Below, piece by piece: positions 43,362 through 51,439 of a stretch of DNA of 53,379 nt. The notes below the pieces were generated by a model. That model was not told the origin of the DNA, did no database searches, and saw nothing but the letters and a program-made list of their open reading frames with translations. Numbering within the stretch: position 1 is the stretch's first letter; each line of letters starts with the position of its first letter. This DNA is from JAHDCJ01 sp039028895. GTDB taxonomy: Bacteria > Bacteroidota > Bacteroidia > Chitinophagales > Saprospiraceae. A program made the position numbers and the translations under genes. The stretch is taken from contig JBCCHF010000046.1 of assembly GCA_039028895.1 (NCBI GenBank), forward strand, positions 1 to 53,379, read 5' to 3'.

Positions 43362-43880
43362 AAATTCCTTATTTTTTGTGTTAATTCATTGCATCCGGAG
43401 AGACATTCTAGTTGCAAGGCAAAACATTGTTTAGTCAGCAACCGTTTGCGGAAACAATTCATTTGGTAAAAAATGTAATTCACGAAACAAAGAAAGGGAT
43501 ATCACACACGTAGAAATGAAAAGATAATACTGCAAAAACACTTCCCTTATTACGCCAAGACTACTTCAGAAGTCGAAATATTTAGTTTTGCCAGTCTGAA
43601 ATGACAGTTTGTGTTAAAATCCAATTATCTCCAGTGGTGAAAATGATGAGCCAATACTCAAAAACTACTCCAATCAAAATTTTCAGGCAATGTAGCATAA
43701 GATGTTTTCTGAGTTTTCATGGGATGGATTTTGCGTTGTATGTAAAGATTGACTTAAAGTAATTTTTTCTATATCTTGTTTTTACCGGGGGTGTTAAACC
43801 AGAGTAATTTGAAAGCGAATTTATCTTAATGTTTGTTTACAATTTTATCTGATTTAACACCTCTTTTAAAATCAAGCCCC
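43362..43880. other. 519-bp divergent intergenic region upstream of susC
   Basis: This non-coding, AT-rich spacer lies between susC (minus) and the FAD oxidase (plus). It contains the LacI-type palindrome at 43438-43449 and a TAGTTTTG -7-like word at 43583-43590 on the plus strand. I find no RNA gene, no credible ORF and no full TTTG/TAnnTTTG promoter pair. Confidence 0.6.
43426..43458. promoter_or_regulatory. Candidate LacI-family operator upstream of susC
   Basis: GCAACCGTTTGC (43438-43449) fits the LacI/PurR/CcpA-type operator pattern GCAAnCGnTTGC with its central CG. It is nested in a longer inverted repeat, ATTGTTT (43426-43432) and AAACAAT (43452-43458). The centre lies 82 bp upstream of the susC ATG. 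No LacI-family gene is present in the window. Confidence 0.4.
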
Positions 43881-45695
43881 ATGAAAATAGATGCCCTTCT
43901 TTCTGAATTCAATCAGATCAATCTTATTGCTGATGAGGAAAAGGCTGTTGACGCCCTGGCCTCGAAATTCCAGGAACTTGAACTTGAAGATGAGTCTGAA
44001 TTACCTGAAGAACTTGATGGAATCCCGGAACATGGAGATTTCGAAATCGAAAAAAAGTCTTTTCCTGAACTTGAATTTGACACCGAAGCACCTGTAATGG
44101 TTGACAATCCCACCTCTACCTGGAGTTTTAAAGGACTCAATACGATAATCTATCCTCATTCTCTCAGGGGAACGGTAAATGCTGTCAAATATGCGGAATC
44201 GAAAAACAGGAAAATACGCGGACTTGGCACTCGAAACTCATTTTCACTAGCCATCCAAACAGATGATATCTATATTAACCTTGACAAAACCTATGATTAC
44301 AGTATAGATAAACATAACGAGAAGGTGGCGGCGCTCGACACGCGTCCAATGGATCGATTAATGGATGGCCTTGATAAAGGCAAATATTTCCATACACCCG
44401 CAGGTATGAAGATTGCCATGATCAATCATATCCTATGCCCTGATAATGATGATGACATTAGAAGATTTGGCAGCAAGCGGATGTTCAATATGGCTGGAGT
44501 AGACTTACAGACCATTGCAGGTGGCATTTCTACGGGTACTCATGGCACTGGCGGCAAGTACAGTACATGGCATGACACCATTCGTTCTATCGAGATTGTA
44601 ACTGGAGAAGGCAGAGTTTTTAGATACGAAGCAAGTGATCACAAGATCACCGATCCTGCCAAACATCAAGCTTATTATGATGCCAATCCCCAGGAAGTTC
44701 CCGTAACGCTAGTCCAGGATGACGATGACAAATTTCATGCATTATTGGTTTCAATGGGTTGTTTCGGGATAATTTATTCTGTGATCATGGAGGTTGCTGA
44801 TATGACTTTATTGCACCAACAAGGGGAATACTCCAGGTTTGGTTGGGACCAATCCATGAAAGACAGTTTTAAACACCCTATCCTTCCGGTAAATGTTGAT
44901 GACGAGTTCTTTTATTCTATACAGGTCAATCCATATCGCATAAAACCAGATCAACCGCCTTCTACTTTGATAAAATCTACTGTTCCTACAAATGTGGAGG
45001 GAAAAGGTCGGAAAGTGAATAAACGTAAATTCTGGCCCTCGGTGTTTGCCAATTCAAAGATGATTACAAAATTCCTTCGTCGAATTGCTAATTCGGGTGA
45101 TTTCCCGAAAAGGAGACTCGTAGAATCTGCTTTAAAAACTCAGAATGACAATATGAAAAAAGGCAAAGGTTACACAGACCTTGCCTATAAGATTTGGAAT
45201 GGAGGGATTGGTCAGCTCAAAGCATTTGGAACCGCCATCGAATTTGCCTTCCCTTCTGAACAGATTCCCGATATCATGGACCTGCTATTGGCCATGATGG
45301 AACAGGTTGGAGAAAGAGGAAAAGGCTATTACCTCAATGCGCCAATCACACTTCGTTTTTCGAGACCATCAAAGGCCCTTCTGGCTAATAATTACCACTT
45401 GGACAAAGACGGCAATGAAGTAAAAGAATGGTGCCATCTTGAAGTTATTCGTGTAAACGCAGCTGATAAAAAAGCTGATATGAAAGAGCTTGAGATTTAC
45501 ACTCATCTTCAGACATTTTTACTTTTGAAGGGAGGCCGACCTCACTGGGGCCTAAACTTTGACATGGACTTCACTGTCAAAAGATTAAGAGAGTTATATC
45601 CTTCATTTGACAGATGGCACGCCGCTTACAAGTTCTTTAACAATACAGGGGTTTTTGAAAATAAATTTTCACGAGAAGCAGGACTCGATGATTAG
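43881..45695 (+). CDS. FAD-linked oxidase, aldonolactone-oxidase type (VAO family)
   Basis: This 604-residue flavoprotein starts at the ATG at 43881; a start 16 codons upstream lacks support. Residues 1-75 are a very acidic extension (LELEDESELPEELDG), which I do not recognise. The FAD_binding_4 domain follows (RGTVNAVKYAE; IRGLGTRNSFS; AGGISTGTHGTGG, where the His-Gly pair is the flavin site). A C-terminal domain resembles D-arabinono-1,4-lactone oxidase (ending FDRWHAAYKFFNNTGVFENKF). It has no signal peptide. It likely oxidises a sugar lactone or alditol. Its stop overlaps the next gene's ATG by 8 nt. Confidence 0.85.
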   Translation: MKIDALLSEFNQINLIADEEKAVDALASKFQELELEDESELPEELDGIPEHGDFEIEKKSFPELEFDTEAPVMVDNPTSTWSFKGLNTIIYPHSLRGTVNAVKYAESKNRKIRGLGTRNSFSLAIQTDDIYINLDKTYDYSIDKHNEKVAALDTRPMDRLMDGLDKGKYFHTPAGMKIAMINHILCPDNDDDIRRFGSKRMFNMAGVDLQTIAGGISTGTHGTGGKYSTWHDTIRSIEIVTGEGRVFRYEASDHKITDPAKHQAYYDANPQEVPVTLVQDDDDKFHALLVSMGCFGIIYSVIMEVADMTLLHQQGEYSRFGWDQSMKDSFKHPILPVNVDDEFFYSIQVNPYRIKPDQPPSTLIKSTVPTNVEGKGRKVNKRKFWPSVFANSKMITKFLRRIANSGDFPKRRLVESALKTQNDNMKKGKGYTDLAYKIWNGGIGQLKAFGTAIEFAFPSEQIPDIMDLLLAMMEQVGERGKGYYLNAPITLRFSRPSKALLANNYHLDKDGNEVKEWCHLEVIRVNAADKKADMKELEIYTHLQTFLLLKGGRPHWGLNFDMDFTVKRLRELYPSFDRWHAAYKFFNNTGVFENKFSREAGLDD

Positions 45696-47028
45696 ATTGG
45701 GTCCCATTTTTATTGGGTTACTATCAGGACTCTTATTCAACACGGAGATCATTTATGCACAGGAGATAAGGGAATATATGGATTTACAGATCCATACCAC
45801 CATGCATGTGCCTTATAAGTTCTTTGGCCATGGTCTCCAATATTTTGGAGAAGGGGAAGATCCAAAGCTTAAGCATAAACATCAATTTAAAAATGTGAAT
45901 TATGCGAATTATCTGAAAGCTAATAAAGGAGCAAGGATTTTCATCAATGGTGCTTTAGCAAATGCCGGTGTTGCATCAAAAAAGAAAGCTAAAAAACTAA
46001 TCATAACTCAACTGGAATACGTTAATAAGTTTATCGAAGAAAATTCTGATCATTTTGCCCTGGCACGTACGCCTGAAGAAGTGAGGCATTTGATCCACAA
46101 TACCGACAAAACAGTCATTATCCATTCGATTGAAGGTGGGAAGAAACTAATTAATGGACCCGCAGATGCCAAGTTTTGGGCTAACCAGGGGGTTTCTTTC
46201 ATTACACTTATCCATCTCATTGATTATAAATCCGGTGCATCAGCTTTTAAACCGGGCGTATTCACCACGCTTCTTAATTTTCGTGGGAAATTCAAAACCA
46301 AAAAGAAGCGGGGATTAAAAGATCATGGAGAAAATGCCATTCATTGGTTGGCAAATGAAGGTATAATGATCGACATCTCTCATATGGCTCCTCCTACTCG
46401 TGTTGATGCCTTAGAACTTATGGAAGCAGCAGGTATTCCTCCAATTGCTACTCACGACCTTTTTAAACCCATCCAGAATAATCAGCGTGGAATTGACACC
46501 GCCTCAATTTTAAAGATATATAAGAATGGGGGATTAATGTCTCTGCCAATTAGCGGCTACTCCTTAAAGGCGCACAAGCCATACCCGGAATACAGGGCTG
46601 CATTGGACTCTATTGAAAACTATTGTCCAGGTTCAATTGATACCTATAAGTTCACCTATTCTGCACTAAAGTCATTTATTGAACGAAATGTCGTGAATAT
46701 TCATCCGGAAGGAAAATCCTTTTCCGAATTGAGTGAAGAGGAAAAAGTCAGGTACTCCATTGGATTTCAGTCTGATTTTAACGGTTGGTTAAACCACAGT
46801 CGGCCCAGGTACGGAAGAGGTGGTTGCCATGAAATTGAAGAAGGAGTAGTTTATGAAGACATAGAATTATTTGGCATGACCCATCCGGGTTTACTAGAAT
46901 CAAATTGGAAACTATTGGAAAAAGAAAACGTGGACCTTTCGCCTATAAGGCGTTCATCAGAAAGATTCCTTCAAATCTGGCAATTCTTCCTGGATAACAA
47001 GGGTAGTTTTGTCGTTCAGGATAACTAA
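45688..47028 (+). CDS. Peptidase M19 (membrane dipeptidase)-like exported protein
   Basis: This protein has 446 residues from the ATG at 45688, chosen because it gives a signal peptide (about 1-25, ending IIYAQ). It is an amidohydrolase-fold protein with M19 landmarks: DLQIHTTMH in place of the usual DGHxD, SIEGGKKL (bridging Glu), ITLIHLIDYKSG, IDISHMAPPTRVDALELM, IPPIATHD and GFQSDFNG. The first metal motif deviates from the family and should be checked. Renal-dipeptidase relatives cleave dipeptides or D-amino-acid derivatives. It overlaps the FAD oxidase gene by 8 nt, so the two act together, although no known pathway joins them. Confidence 0.75.
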   Translation: MIRLGPIFIGLLSGLLFNTEIIYAQEIREYMDLQIHTTMHVPYKFFGHGLQYFGEGEDPKLKHKHQFKNVNYANYLKANKGARIFINGALANAGVASKKKAKKLIITQLEYVNKFIEENSDHFALARTPEEVRHLIHNTDKTVIIHSIEGGKKLINGPADAKFWANQGVSFITLIHLIDYKSGASAFKPGVFTTLLNFRGKFKTKKKRGLKDHGENAIHWLANEGIMIDISHMAPPTRVDALELMEAAGIPPIATHDLFKPIQNNQRGIDTASILKIYKNGGLMSLPISGYSLKAHKPYPEYRAALDSIENYCPGSIDTYKFTYSALKSFIERNVVNIHPEGKSFSELSEEEKVRYSIGFQSDFNGWLNHSRPRYGRGGCHEIEEGVVYEDIELFGMTHPGLLESNWKLLEKENVDLSPIRRSSERFLQIWQFFLDNKGSFVVQDN

Positions 47029-47304
47029 CTACAGAGGAAGATTCAACTTATCCTTTAACCACTTGTAATAAATGTAAAGCACCAAAATTGCTCCGCCAGT
47101 TGCAATAATCAATCCGCCCAGCCATGGCATACTGGCAATAAATCCACCAACACCTAAAACATTAGCGATAAAACCACCGAGCATGGCACCAAGAATGCCT
47201 ATGATCAAAGAGGAAATCCATCCTCCTTTTTCTGTTTGTGGTGTAACCATTTTTGCCAGCGATCCAGCCGCTATTCCGATTATGACCCAATAGAGTAAAC
47301 CCAT
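47029..47304 (-). CDS. GlsB/YeaQ/YmgE-family small membrane protein
   Basis: This 91-residue protein has three Gly-rich helices (LYWVIIGIAAGSLAKM, WISSLIIGILGAMLGGFIA, LGGLIIATGGAILVLYIYY), the transglycosylase-associated / UPF0410 family linked to general stress. It is close to the family's standard length, without the long loop of the 33198 copy. It is convergent with the M19 gene, adjoining without a gap, and is probably monocistronic. Confidence 0.88.
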   Translation of the reverse strand: MGLLYWVIIGIAAGSLAKMVTPQTEKGGWISSLIIGILGAMLGGFIANVLGVGGFIASMPWLGGLIIATGGAILVLYIYYKWLKDKLNLPL

Positions 47305-47471
47305 AGTTTTTTAGTTTATGATTTGACTAAAGATAATAAAGGAATCGAAGATTGCATAAACTTGAATGCCCACTTTCTATTAGGGACGTAAACCGAGTTC
47401 TCGGGAAAATTGCTTTATTTACATTAATGATGTTGAATATTAAAAATTGTTCATTCTGATAATTTAGAATT

Positions 47472-48473
47472 ATGAAATTGAATGCAGGCTTATTAGGTGG
47501 CGGTTCCTGGGGTACGACAGTAGCTTCTTTAACAGCAAAAAACTGTCATACAACCATATGGGCCAGAGATGCAGCTACTGTTGATGAAATAAATAATAAA
47601 CACACCAACGAAAAGTATCTGCCAGGGGCAACCCTTACGCCCAGCCTGAAGGCATCCAAAACGATTGAGGGTGCAGTGAGCCAGGCTGATGTGATCATTA
47701 TGGGTGTGCCAGCTCAACACTTCAGACAGGTTTTGCTTGACGCAAAGCCATTTATCAGACCCTGGGTACCCATCATCAGTCTTTCCAAAGGTCTTGAGCA
47801 CGGGACAAAGATGCGGATGACAGAAATCATAGAAGCAGAAATGCCTGGACATCCAGCTGGCGTCTTAACCGGGCCTAATCTGGCAAAAGAGATTATGGCT
47901 GGTCAAGCAGCAGCTTCGGTAGTCGCTATGGTTGATGACACTATTGCAATTGCATTACAGGATGTATTTCGTTCTGGTCTCTTCAGGGTTTACACCAATG
48001 AGGATGTTGTCGGATGCGAATTGGGCGGTGCTTTAAAAAATATATACGCCATTGCAACAGGCATGGGAGACGGTGCTGGTGCTGGTGATAATACAAGATC
48101 TGCTTTGATTACACGAGGACTTGCCGAACTCTCGAGGTTAGGTGTTGCAATGGGTGGTTTACCGCAAACATTTGCCGGTCTTGCCGGAATGGGTGATCTG
48201 GTCGCTACATGCACAAGTAGCAAAAGCCGCAATTATCGCGTTGGATTCAATCTTGGAAAAGGCAGGAAACTGGACGATATCATTGCTGAAATGGCAGAAG
48301 TAGCTGAGGGGGTAAAAACTGCACCCGTTGTTATGGAACTGGCCAAGCAGTATAATGTAGAAATGCCAATGGCTACTGAGGTCTACAAAGTCCTTTATGA
48401 AGGTAATACGGTCCAAGACGCCTTCAGAGGCTTACTCAGGCTAAAAGTTGGATCCGAATCAGAACCAGGCTAA
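47472..48473 (+). CDS. gpsA: Glycerol-3-phosphate dehydrogenase [NAD(P)+]
   Basis: GpsA reduces dihydroxyacetone phosphate to sn-glycerol-3-phosphate for phospholipid synthesis. It has 333 residues. The Rossmann motif GLLGGGSWGTTVASL is followed by VPAQHFRQVL, SLSKGLE and TGPNLAKEI. The catalytic Lys is in GGALKNIYAIATGMGDG, and the C-terminal domain holds AGMGDLVATCTS and RNYRVGFNLGKG. All are typical. It is convergent with the acyl-CoA dehydrogenase gene with 1 bp between. Confidence 0.97.
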   Translation: MKLNAGLLGGGSWGTTVASLTAKNCHTTIWARDAATVDEINNKHTNEKYLPGATLTPSLKASKTIEGAVSQADVIIMGVPAQHFRQVLLDAKPFIRPWVPIISLSKGLEHGTKMRMTEIIEAEMPGHPAGVLTGPNLAKEIMAGQAAASVVAMVDDTIAIALQDVFRSGLFRVYTNEDVVGCELGGALKNIYAIATGMGDGAGAGDNTRSALITRGLAELSRLGVAMGGLPQTFAGLAGMGDLVATCTSSKSRNYRVGFNLGKGRKLDDIIAEMAEVAEGVKTAPVVMELAKQYNVEMPMATEVYKVLYEGNTVQDAFRGLLRLKVGSESEPG

Positions 48474-48474
48474 A

Positions 48475-49689
48475 CTAAGAGCTGGTTAACACTTGTTTGA
48501 TCGTATTTCTTCCTAATTGATACATATGCACTTCATCAGGACCATCGGCTAGTCTTAATGTTCTTCCATATATCCAAATTCCGGCAAGGGGTGTATCCTG
48601 GCAGACGCCCATACCTCCATGAGCCTGGATGGCTCTGTCGGCAACATTGCAAGCCATGGTAGGCACCACAATCTTGATCATGGCAATCAGATCCTTCGCT
48701 CCTTTAATGCCAAATCTATCAATTTTATCGGCTGCGGCAAGGGTCAAGAGTCTTGCCTGTTCAATTTCACATCTTGATTTGGCAATATCCTGCCTGATAC
48801 TGCTGTATGAAGAGACCTGTTTTCCAAAGGTTTCTCGCTCTGAGACCCGCTTGCACATCAATTCAAGCGCTCTTTGAGCGGAGCCAATAAGCCGCATACA
48901 GTGGTGAATACGTCCTGGCCCCAAGCGCCCCTGGGCAATCTGGAATCCAGCTCCCTCTCCTACCAGTAAGTTAGCGGCCGGCACCCTTACATCTTTAAGC
49001 TCAATCTCGCAATGGCCTTCCGGGGAGTCAAGAGTTCCATAAACTTTTAGAGGGCGAATAACATTAACCCCCGGGGTGTCAGCTGGCACAAGGATCATAG
49101 ATTGCTGAACATGTCTCTGTGCACCCGGGTCAGTTTTGCCCATAACAATATAAACTTTGGTATTAGGATTCATAGCACCAGAAGACCACCACTTTCTTCC
49201 ATTAATTACATAATCGTCGCCATCTCTCACTATAGAGGTTTCTATGTTTGTAGCATCTGAGGAAGCTACCTGTGGCTCTGTCATTAAGAAGGCAGATCTG
49301 ATCTCTCCATTCAGTAATGGCAATAACCATTCATCTTGCTGAGACTTGGTGCCGTATTTGGCCAAGACTTCCATGTTCCCTGTATCTGGTGCGGAGCAAT
49401 TGAAAACCTGTGATGACCACAATACTCTTCCCATCAATTCAGCCAATGGTGCATATTTCAGGTTGGTTAGTCCAGGACTATAGGCACCGTATTCCTTGGG
49501 AAGAAACAGGTTCCAAAGACCTTTTGACTTTGCAGCATCTTTAAGTCTTTCAAGCCCCGGGTAAATTTTCCAGGGGTTATTTTCAACAAACTCTTCATAC
49601 TCTATTTCTACCGGATAAATATATTCGTGCATAAATCGGTTAACATTGTCCTGTAGCTGTTTTGACCTTTCGGTGAATTCAAAGTTCAT
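48475..49689 (-). CDS. Acyl-CoA dehydrogenase
   Basis: This FAD enzyme of fatty-acid beta-oxidation has 404 residues. The N-terminal helical domain starts MNFEFTERSKQLQDNVNRF. FAD/acyl-binding segments are AFLMTEPQVASSDATNIET and VINGRKWWSSGA. The C-terminal domain has AHGGMGVCQDTPLAGIWIYG and RLADGPDEVHMYQLGR, where Glu of GPDEVH fits the catalytic-base position of the ACAD10/11-like subgroup (long- or branched-chain substrates). It is 10 bp after the tetR gene, which probably represses it. Confidence 0.93.
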   Translation of the reverse strand: MNFEFTERSKQLQDNVNRFMHEYIYPVEIEYEEFVENNPWKIYPGLERLKDAAKSKGLWNLFLPKEYGAYSPGLTNLKYAPLAELMGRVLWSSQVFNCSAPDTGNMEVLAKYGTKSQQDEWLLPLLNGEIRSAFLMTEPQVASSDATNIETSIVRDGDDYVINGRKWWSSGAMNPNTKVYIVMGKTDPGAQRHVQQSMILVPADTPGVNVIRPLKVYGTLDSPEGHCEIELKDVRVPAANLLVGEGAGFQIAQGRLGPGRIHHCMRLIGSAQRALELMCKRVSERETFGKQVSSYSSIRQDIAKSRCEIEQARLLTLAAADKIDRFGIKGAKDLIAMIKIVVPTMACNVADRAIQAHGGMGVCQDTPLAGIWIYGRTLRLADGPDEVHMYQLGRNTIKQVLTSS

Positions 49690-49699
49690 GGATTAGATT

Positions 49700-50299
49700 T
49701 TAATGGGTTCCGGATATCGGTTTCATTGCCTTTGCAAAAAATTTAGCTAAGAAATCAGCCATTTCTTTATTTGGAATATTGATATCTGCTGCGTGGATAT
49801 TGAGAAACAATTCAATTGGGGTTCCAACAAGTATAAGGCTCAGCAATTGAATTTCATAATCCTCTTTAAACTCCCCCATTTCTTTTAGTGGCTCGAGGTC
49901 ATTGCGCAGATCGCTGACCAGTCGTCTTATGCTTTCACTGCCATATGAGGTACTGCGGATATAAGCCTGGTTCTTTTGATGGAATTCAAGCATGTCGTCA
50001 GTTGTTACAAAGTCGAGGTACGATTTGTACGACAAGAAAAGTAACTCATAGACATTATCTGCTTCAAGCCGTGCTTCTTTAAGAACTATCTGAATTTCGG
50101 AGTTAATTTTGTCAATTACTGCATCAAAGATGGATTTAACATCGGAGAAATAATTGTAAAAGGTGCCCCTGCCTAAGTCTGCAGCTTCAACGATATCGGC
50201 CACAGTTGTATCATCAAACCCTTTCTCAGAAAACAACCTTTGAGCTTCCTGCAATAGATTGTTCTTGATTTTCTCCTTATTAAGTGCTCTCTTACTCAT
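49700..50299 (-). CDS. TetR/AcrR-family transcriptional regulator
   Basis: This repressor has 199 residues from the ATG at 50299; the longer reading needs a TTG at 50317. The HTH is near residues 30-50 (TTVADIVEAADLGRGTFYNYF, the typical TetR recognition helix with FYNYF). The C-terminal ligand domain is divergent. It is in one operon with acyl-CoA dehydrogenase, so an acyl-CoA effector (as for FadR-type TetR proteins) is a reasonable guess. A palindrome 41-55 bp upstream of its start is the likely operator, implying autoregulation. Confidence 0.92.
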   Translation of the reverse strand: MSKRALNKEKIKNNLLQEAQRLFSEKGFDDTTVADIVEAADLGRGTFYNYFSDVKSIFDAVIDKINSEIQIVLKEARLEADNVYELLFLSYKSYLDFVTTDDMLEFHQKNQAYIRSTSYGSESIRRLVSDLRNDLEPLKEMGEFKEDYEIQLLSLILVGTPIELFLNIHAADINIPNKEMADFLAKFFAKAMKPISGTH

Positions 50300-50339
50300 T
50301 GTACTAAATAAACCCAATAATAACGAAAAATCAGGAAAA

Positions 50340-50354
50340 ATGACAGTGTGTCAT
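50340..50354. promoter_or_regulatory. Candidate TetR operator
   Basis: ATGACA-GTG-TGTCAT is a perfect 6-bp inverted repeat with a 3-base centre, 41-55 bp upstream of the tetR ATG. This is the expected place and shape for a TetR-family binding site. Confidence 0.5.
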
Positions 50355-50373
50355 CTTTTTTTGAGACGTATAA

Positions 50374-50415
50374 AAAAGCAAACGGGACTTCCTGCATTTT
50401 GCAGGAAGTCCCGTT
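50374..50415 (-). terminator. Minus-strand rho-independent terminator
   Basis: A perfect 16-bp stem (50381-50396 with 50400-50415, triloop) is followed on the minus strand by TGCTTTTTT. It would stop minus-strand transcription entering the tetR promoter. It directly follows the tRNA-like fragment at 50416-50434. Confidence 0.8.
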
Positions 50416-50436
50416 AGTGCCCGGAGCGGGGCACTA
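50416..50436 (-). other. tRNA-Leu 3'-end-like fragment (possible att remnant)
   Basis: On the minus strand, CCCGCTCCGGGCACTA (50431-50416) equals the T-stem 3' strand, acceptor 3' strand and discriminator of a tRNA whose acceptor begins GCCCGGA, the tRNA-Leu pattern. No other part of a tRNA precedes it. The terminator directly after it would fit a tRNA gene. The same bases also form an 8-bp hairpin (TAGTGCCC/GGGCACTA), so chance is possible. Confidence 0.4.
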
Positions 50437-50495
50437 GTTTATTTCGTCAAAGGCACTATAAATAGGCGTTTTTAGGAGTGTCGCTAAATTATCAC

Positions 50496-50521
50496 GTATA
50501 CAATATGTATACAAATATTGT
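50496..50521. repeat. Overlapping AT-rich palindromes
   Basis: GTATAC-AATAT-GTATAC (50496-50512) overlaps ACAATAT...ATATTGT (50500-50521). The site lies in the gap 50437-50584, which otherwise holds no gene. It could be a protein-binding site or an element boundary; the function is unknown. Confidence 0.4.
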
Positions 50522-50584
50522 GAGAACGATCTTTTAAGGACTATTATGTTCTCTCTTTTTGCTTTATTAGTAAACTTAACATTC

Positions 50585-51034
50585 CTATTTGGGATAAATT
50601 TGATGAGTTCTAACAGGAGTATTTGCTTCTGGATAGGCTTTATAACTTCTTAAACTTGTATACCATTGCTTAGTATTAAAATCAAATCTTAATACAGCAT
50701 ATAAATCTCCATTCCTACCATGTTTCATTAACAAAGCCCCACTCTTATCAATTGTTCTAACGATTGCACCATCCCTTCTAGCCCATATATGGCGCCATAT
50801 TCCAGTAAGTTCATCTTGAGCATTGTATTCAAATGCTAGTGCCACGATAATATCATCATTAAAACCAAACCTAATATAAGCTAAGTGTTTGTTGTATAGA
50901 ATGTCAAAGCAGCGCAAATGACCTCCTACCATTTCTTTACCCATTAGTGCCCTAGAAAGGTCATAATCCTTGTTTACTACTTCACCTTTATAATATACAT
51001 CAAACCATGTATATGAACCCAAGCGGAATGTCAT
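50585..51034 (-). CDS. Hypothetical protein, 149 residues
   Basis: I do not recognise this protein. It is mixed in composition and rich in Tyr, Phe, Trp and Arg, with beta-strand-like alternation (YIRFGFNDDIIVALAFEY; AVLRFDFNTKQWYTSLRSY) and no signal peptide or transmembrane helix. The start ATG at 51034 is the first after a stop eight codons upstream, and an internal Met at about residue 31 is an alternative. Its 5' end overlaps the small plus-strand ORF at 51028. The wording of the C-terminal half could fit a small RHS/YD- or HNH-less accessory protein, but no motif proves it. Confidence 0.55.
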   Translation of the reverse strand: MTFRLGSYTWFDVYYKGEVVNKDYDLSRALMGKEMVGGHLRCFDILYNKHLAYIRFGFNDDIIVALAFEYNAQDELTGIWRHIWARRDGAIVRTIDKSGALLMKHGRNGDLYAVLRFDFNTKQWYTSLRSYKAYPEANTPVRTHQIYPK

Positions 51035-51183
51035 GGCCGTTTGGTGTTGCGTTCTTCACAGACAGTAACACCATAGTCGTAGACCAGGATGTGTTTTGGG
51101 GTTTTGATTATCGCCTGGTGTATGTTTTTGAACGCATTGTTCAAACAGAAAGCGATCCGGTATTCACCGAATCAACAGATTAG
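51028..51183 (+). CDS. Small ORF, 51 residues, possible gene remnant
   Basis: The plus-strand frame MSWPFGVAFFTDSNTIVV ... FTESTD reads from an ATG at 51028 to a TAG at 51181. In-frame ATGs at 51007 and 51013 and an open frame back to 50956 are also present. It overlaps the opposite gene's start. Residue use looks protein-like (VVDQDVFWGFDYRLVYVFER). It may be a small gene or the 3' remnant of a longer gene cut by the arrival of the minus-strand neighbour. It leads a run of three short co-directional genes. Confidence 0.35.
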   Translation: MSWPFGVAFFTDSNTIVVDQDVFWGFDYRLVYVFERIVQTESDPVFTESTD

Positions 51184-51219
51184 ACTTTATTCGTTAATCC
51201 TTATCAAAACTAAATCGTG

Positions 51220-51411
51220 ATGAAAAATATCATGCTATTATCATTCTTCCTTGGACAACCAGCACAATGGGCAGTTATCGCCATAGGGCTTGTACTTATG
51301 GGCATAGCAGCCTTGATCCAAAAACGCAACAAAAAGGCTGGAGTCATCTTCGGTGTTTCCGGTTTTGGTGTTGTAATACTTTACTTCATCGTTAGGGCGA
51401 TCATCGGATAG
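51220..51411 (+). CDS. Small two-helix membrane protein, 63 residues
   Basis: The ATG at 51220 (a GTG precedes it) gives a 63-residue protein with two hydrophobic helices (AVIAIGLVLMGIAALI and VIFGVSGFGVVILYFIVRAI) split by a basic turn, QKRNKKAG. The shape suits a holin-like, phage-coat-like or toxin/immunity peptide, but no family is recognised. It lies 36 bp after the preceding small ORF and 28 bp before the next. Confidence 0.6.
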   Translation: MKNIMLLSFFLGQPAQWAVIAIGLVLMGIAALIQKRNKKAGVIFGVSGFGVVILYFIVRAIIG

Positions 51412-51439
51412 ATGATACCCTGGCACAAAACCAACAGAT

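Noticed and set aside
43583..43590. TAGTTTTG as promoter of the FAD oxidase gene
   Set aside because: It lies about 290 bases upstream of the start and has no -33 partner.
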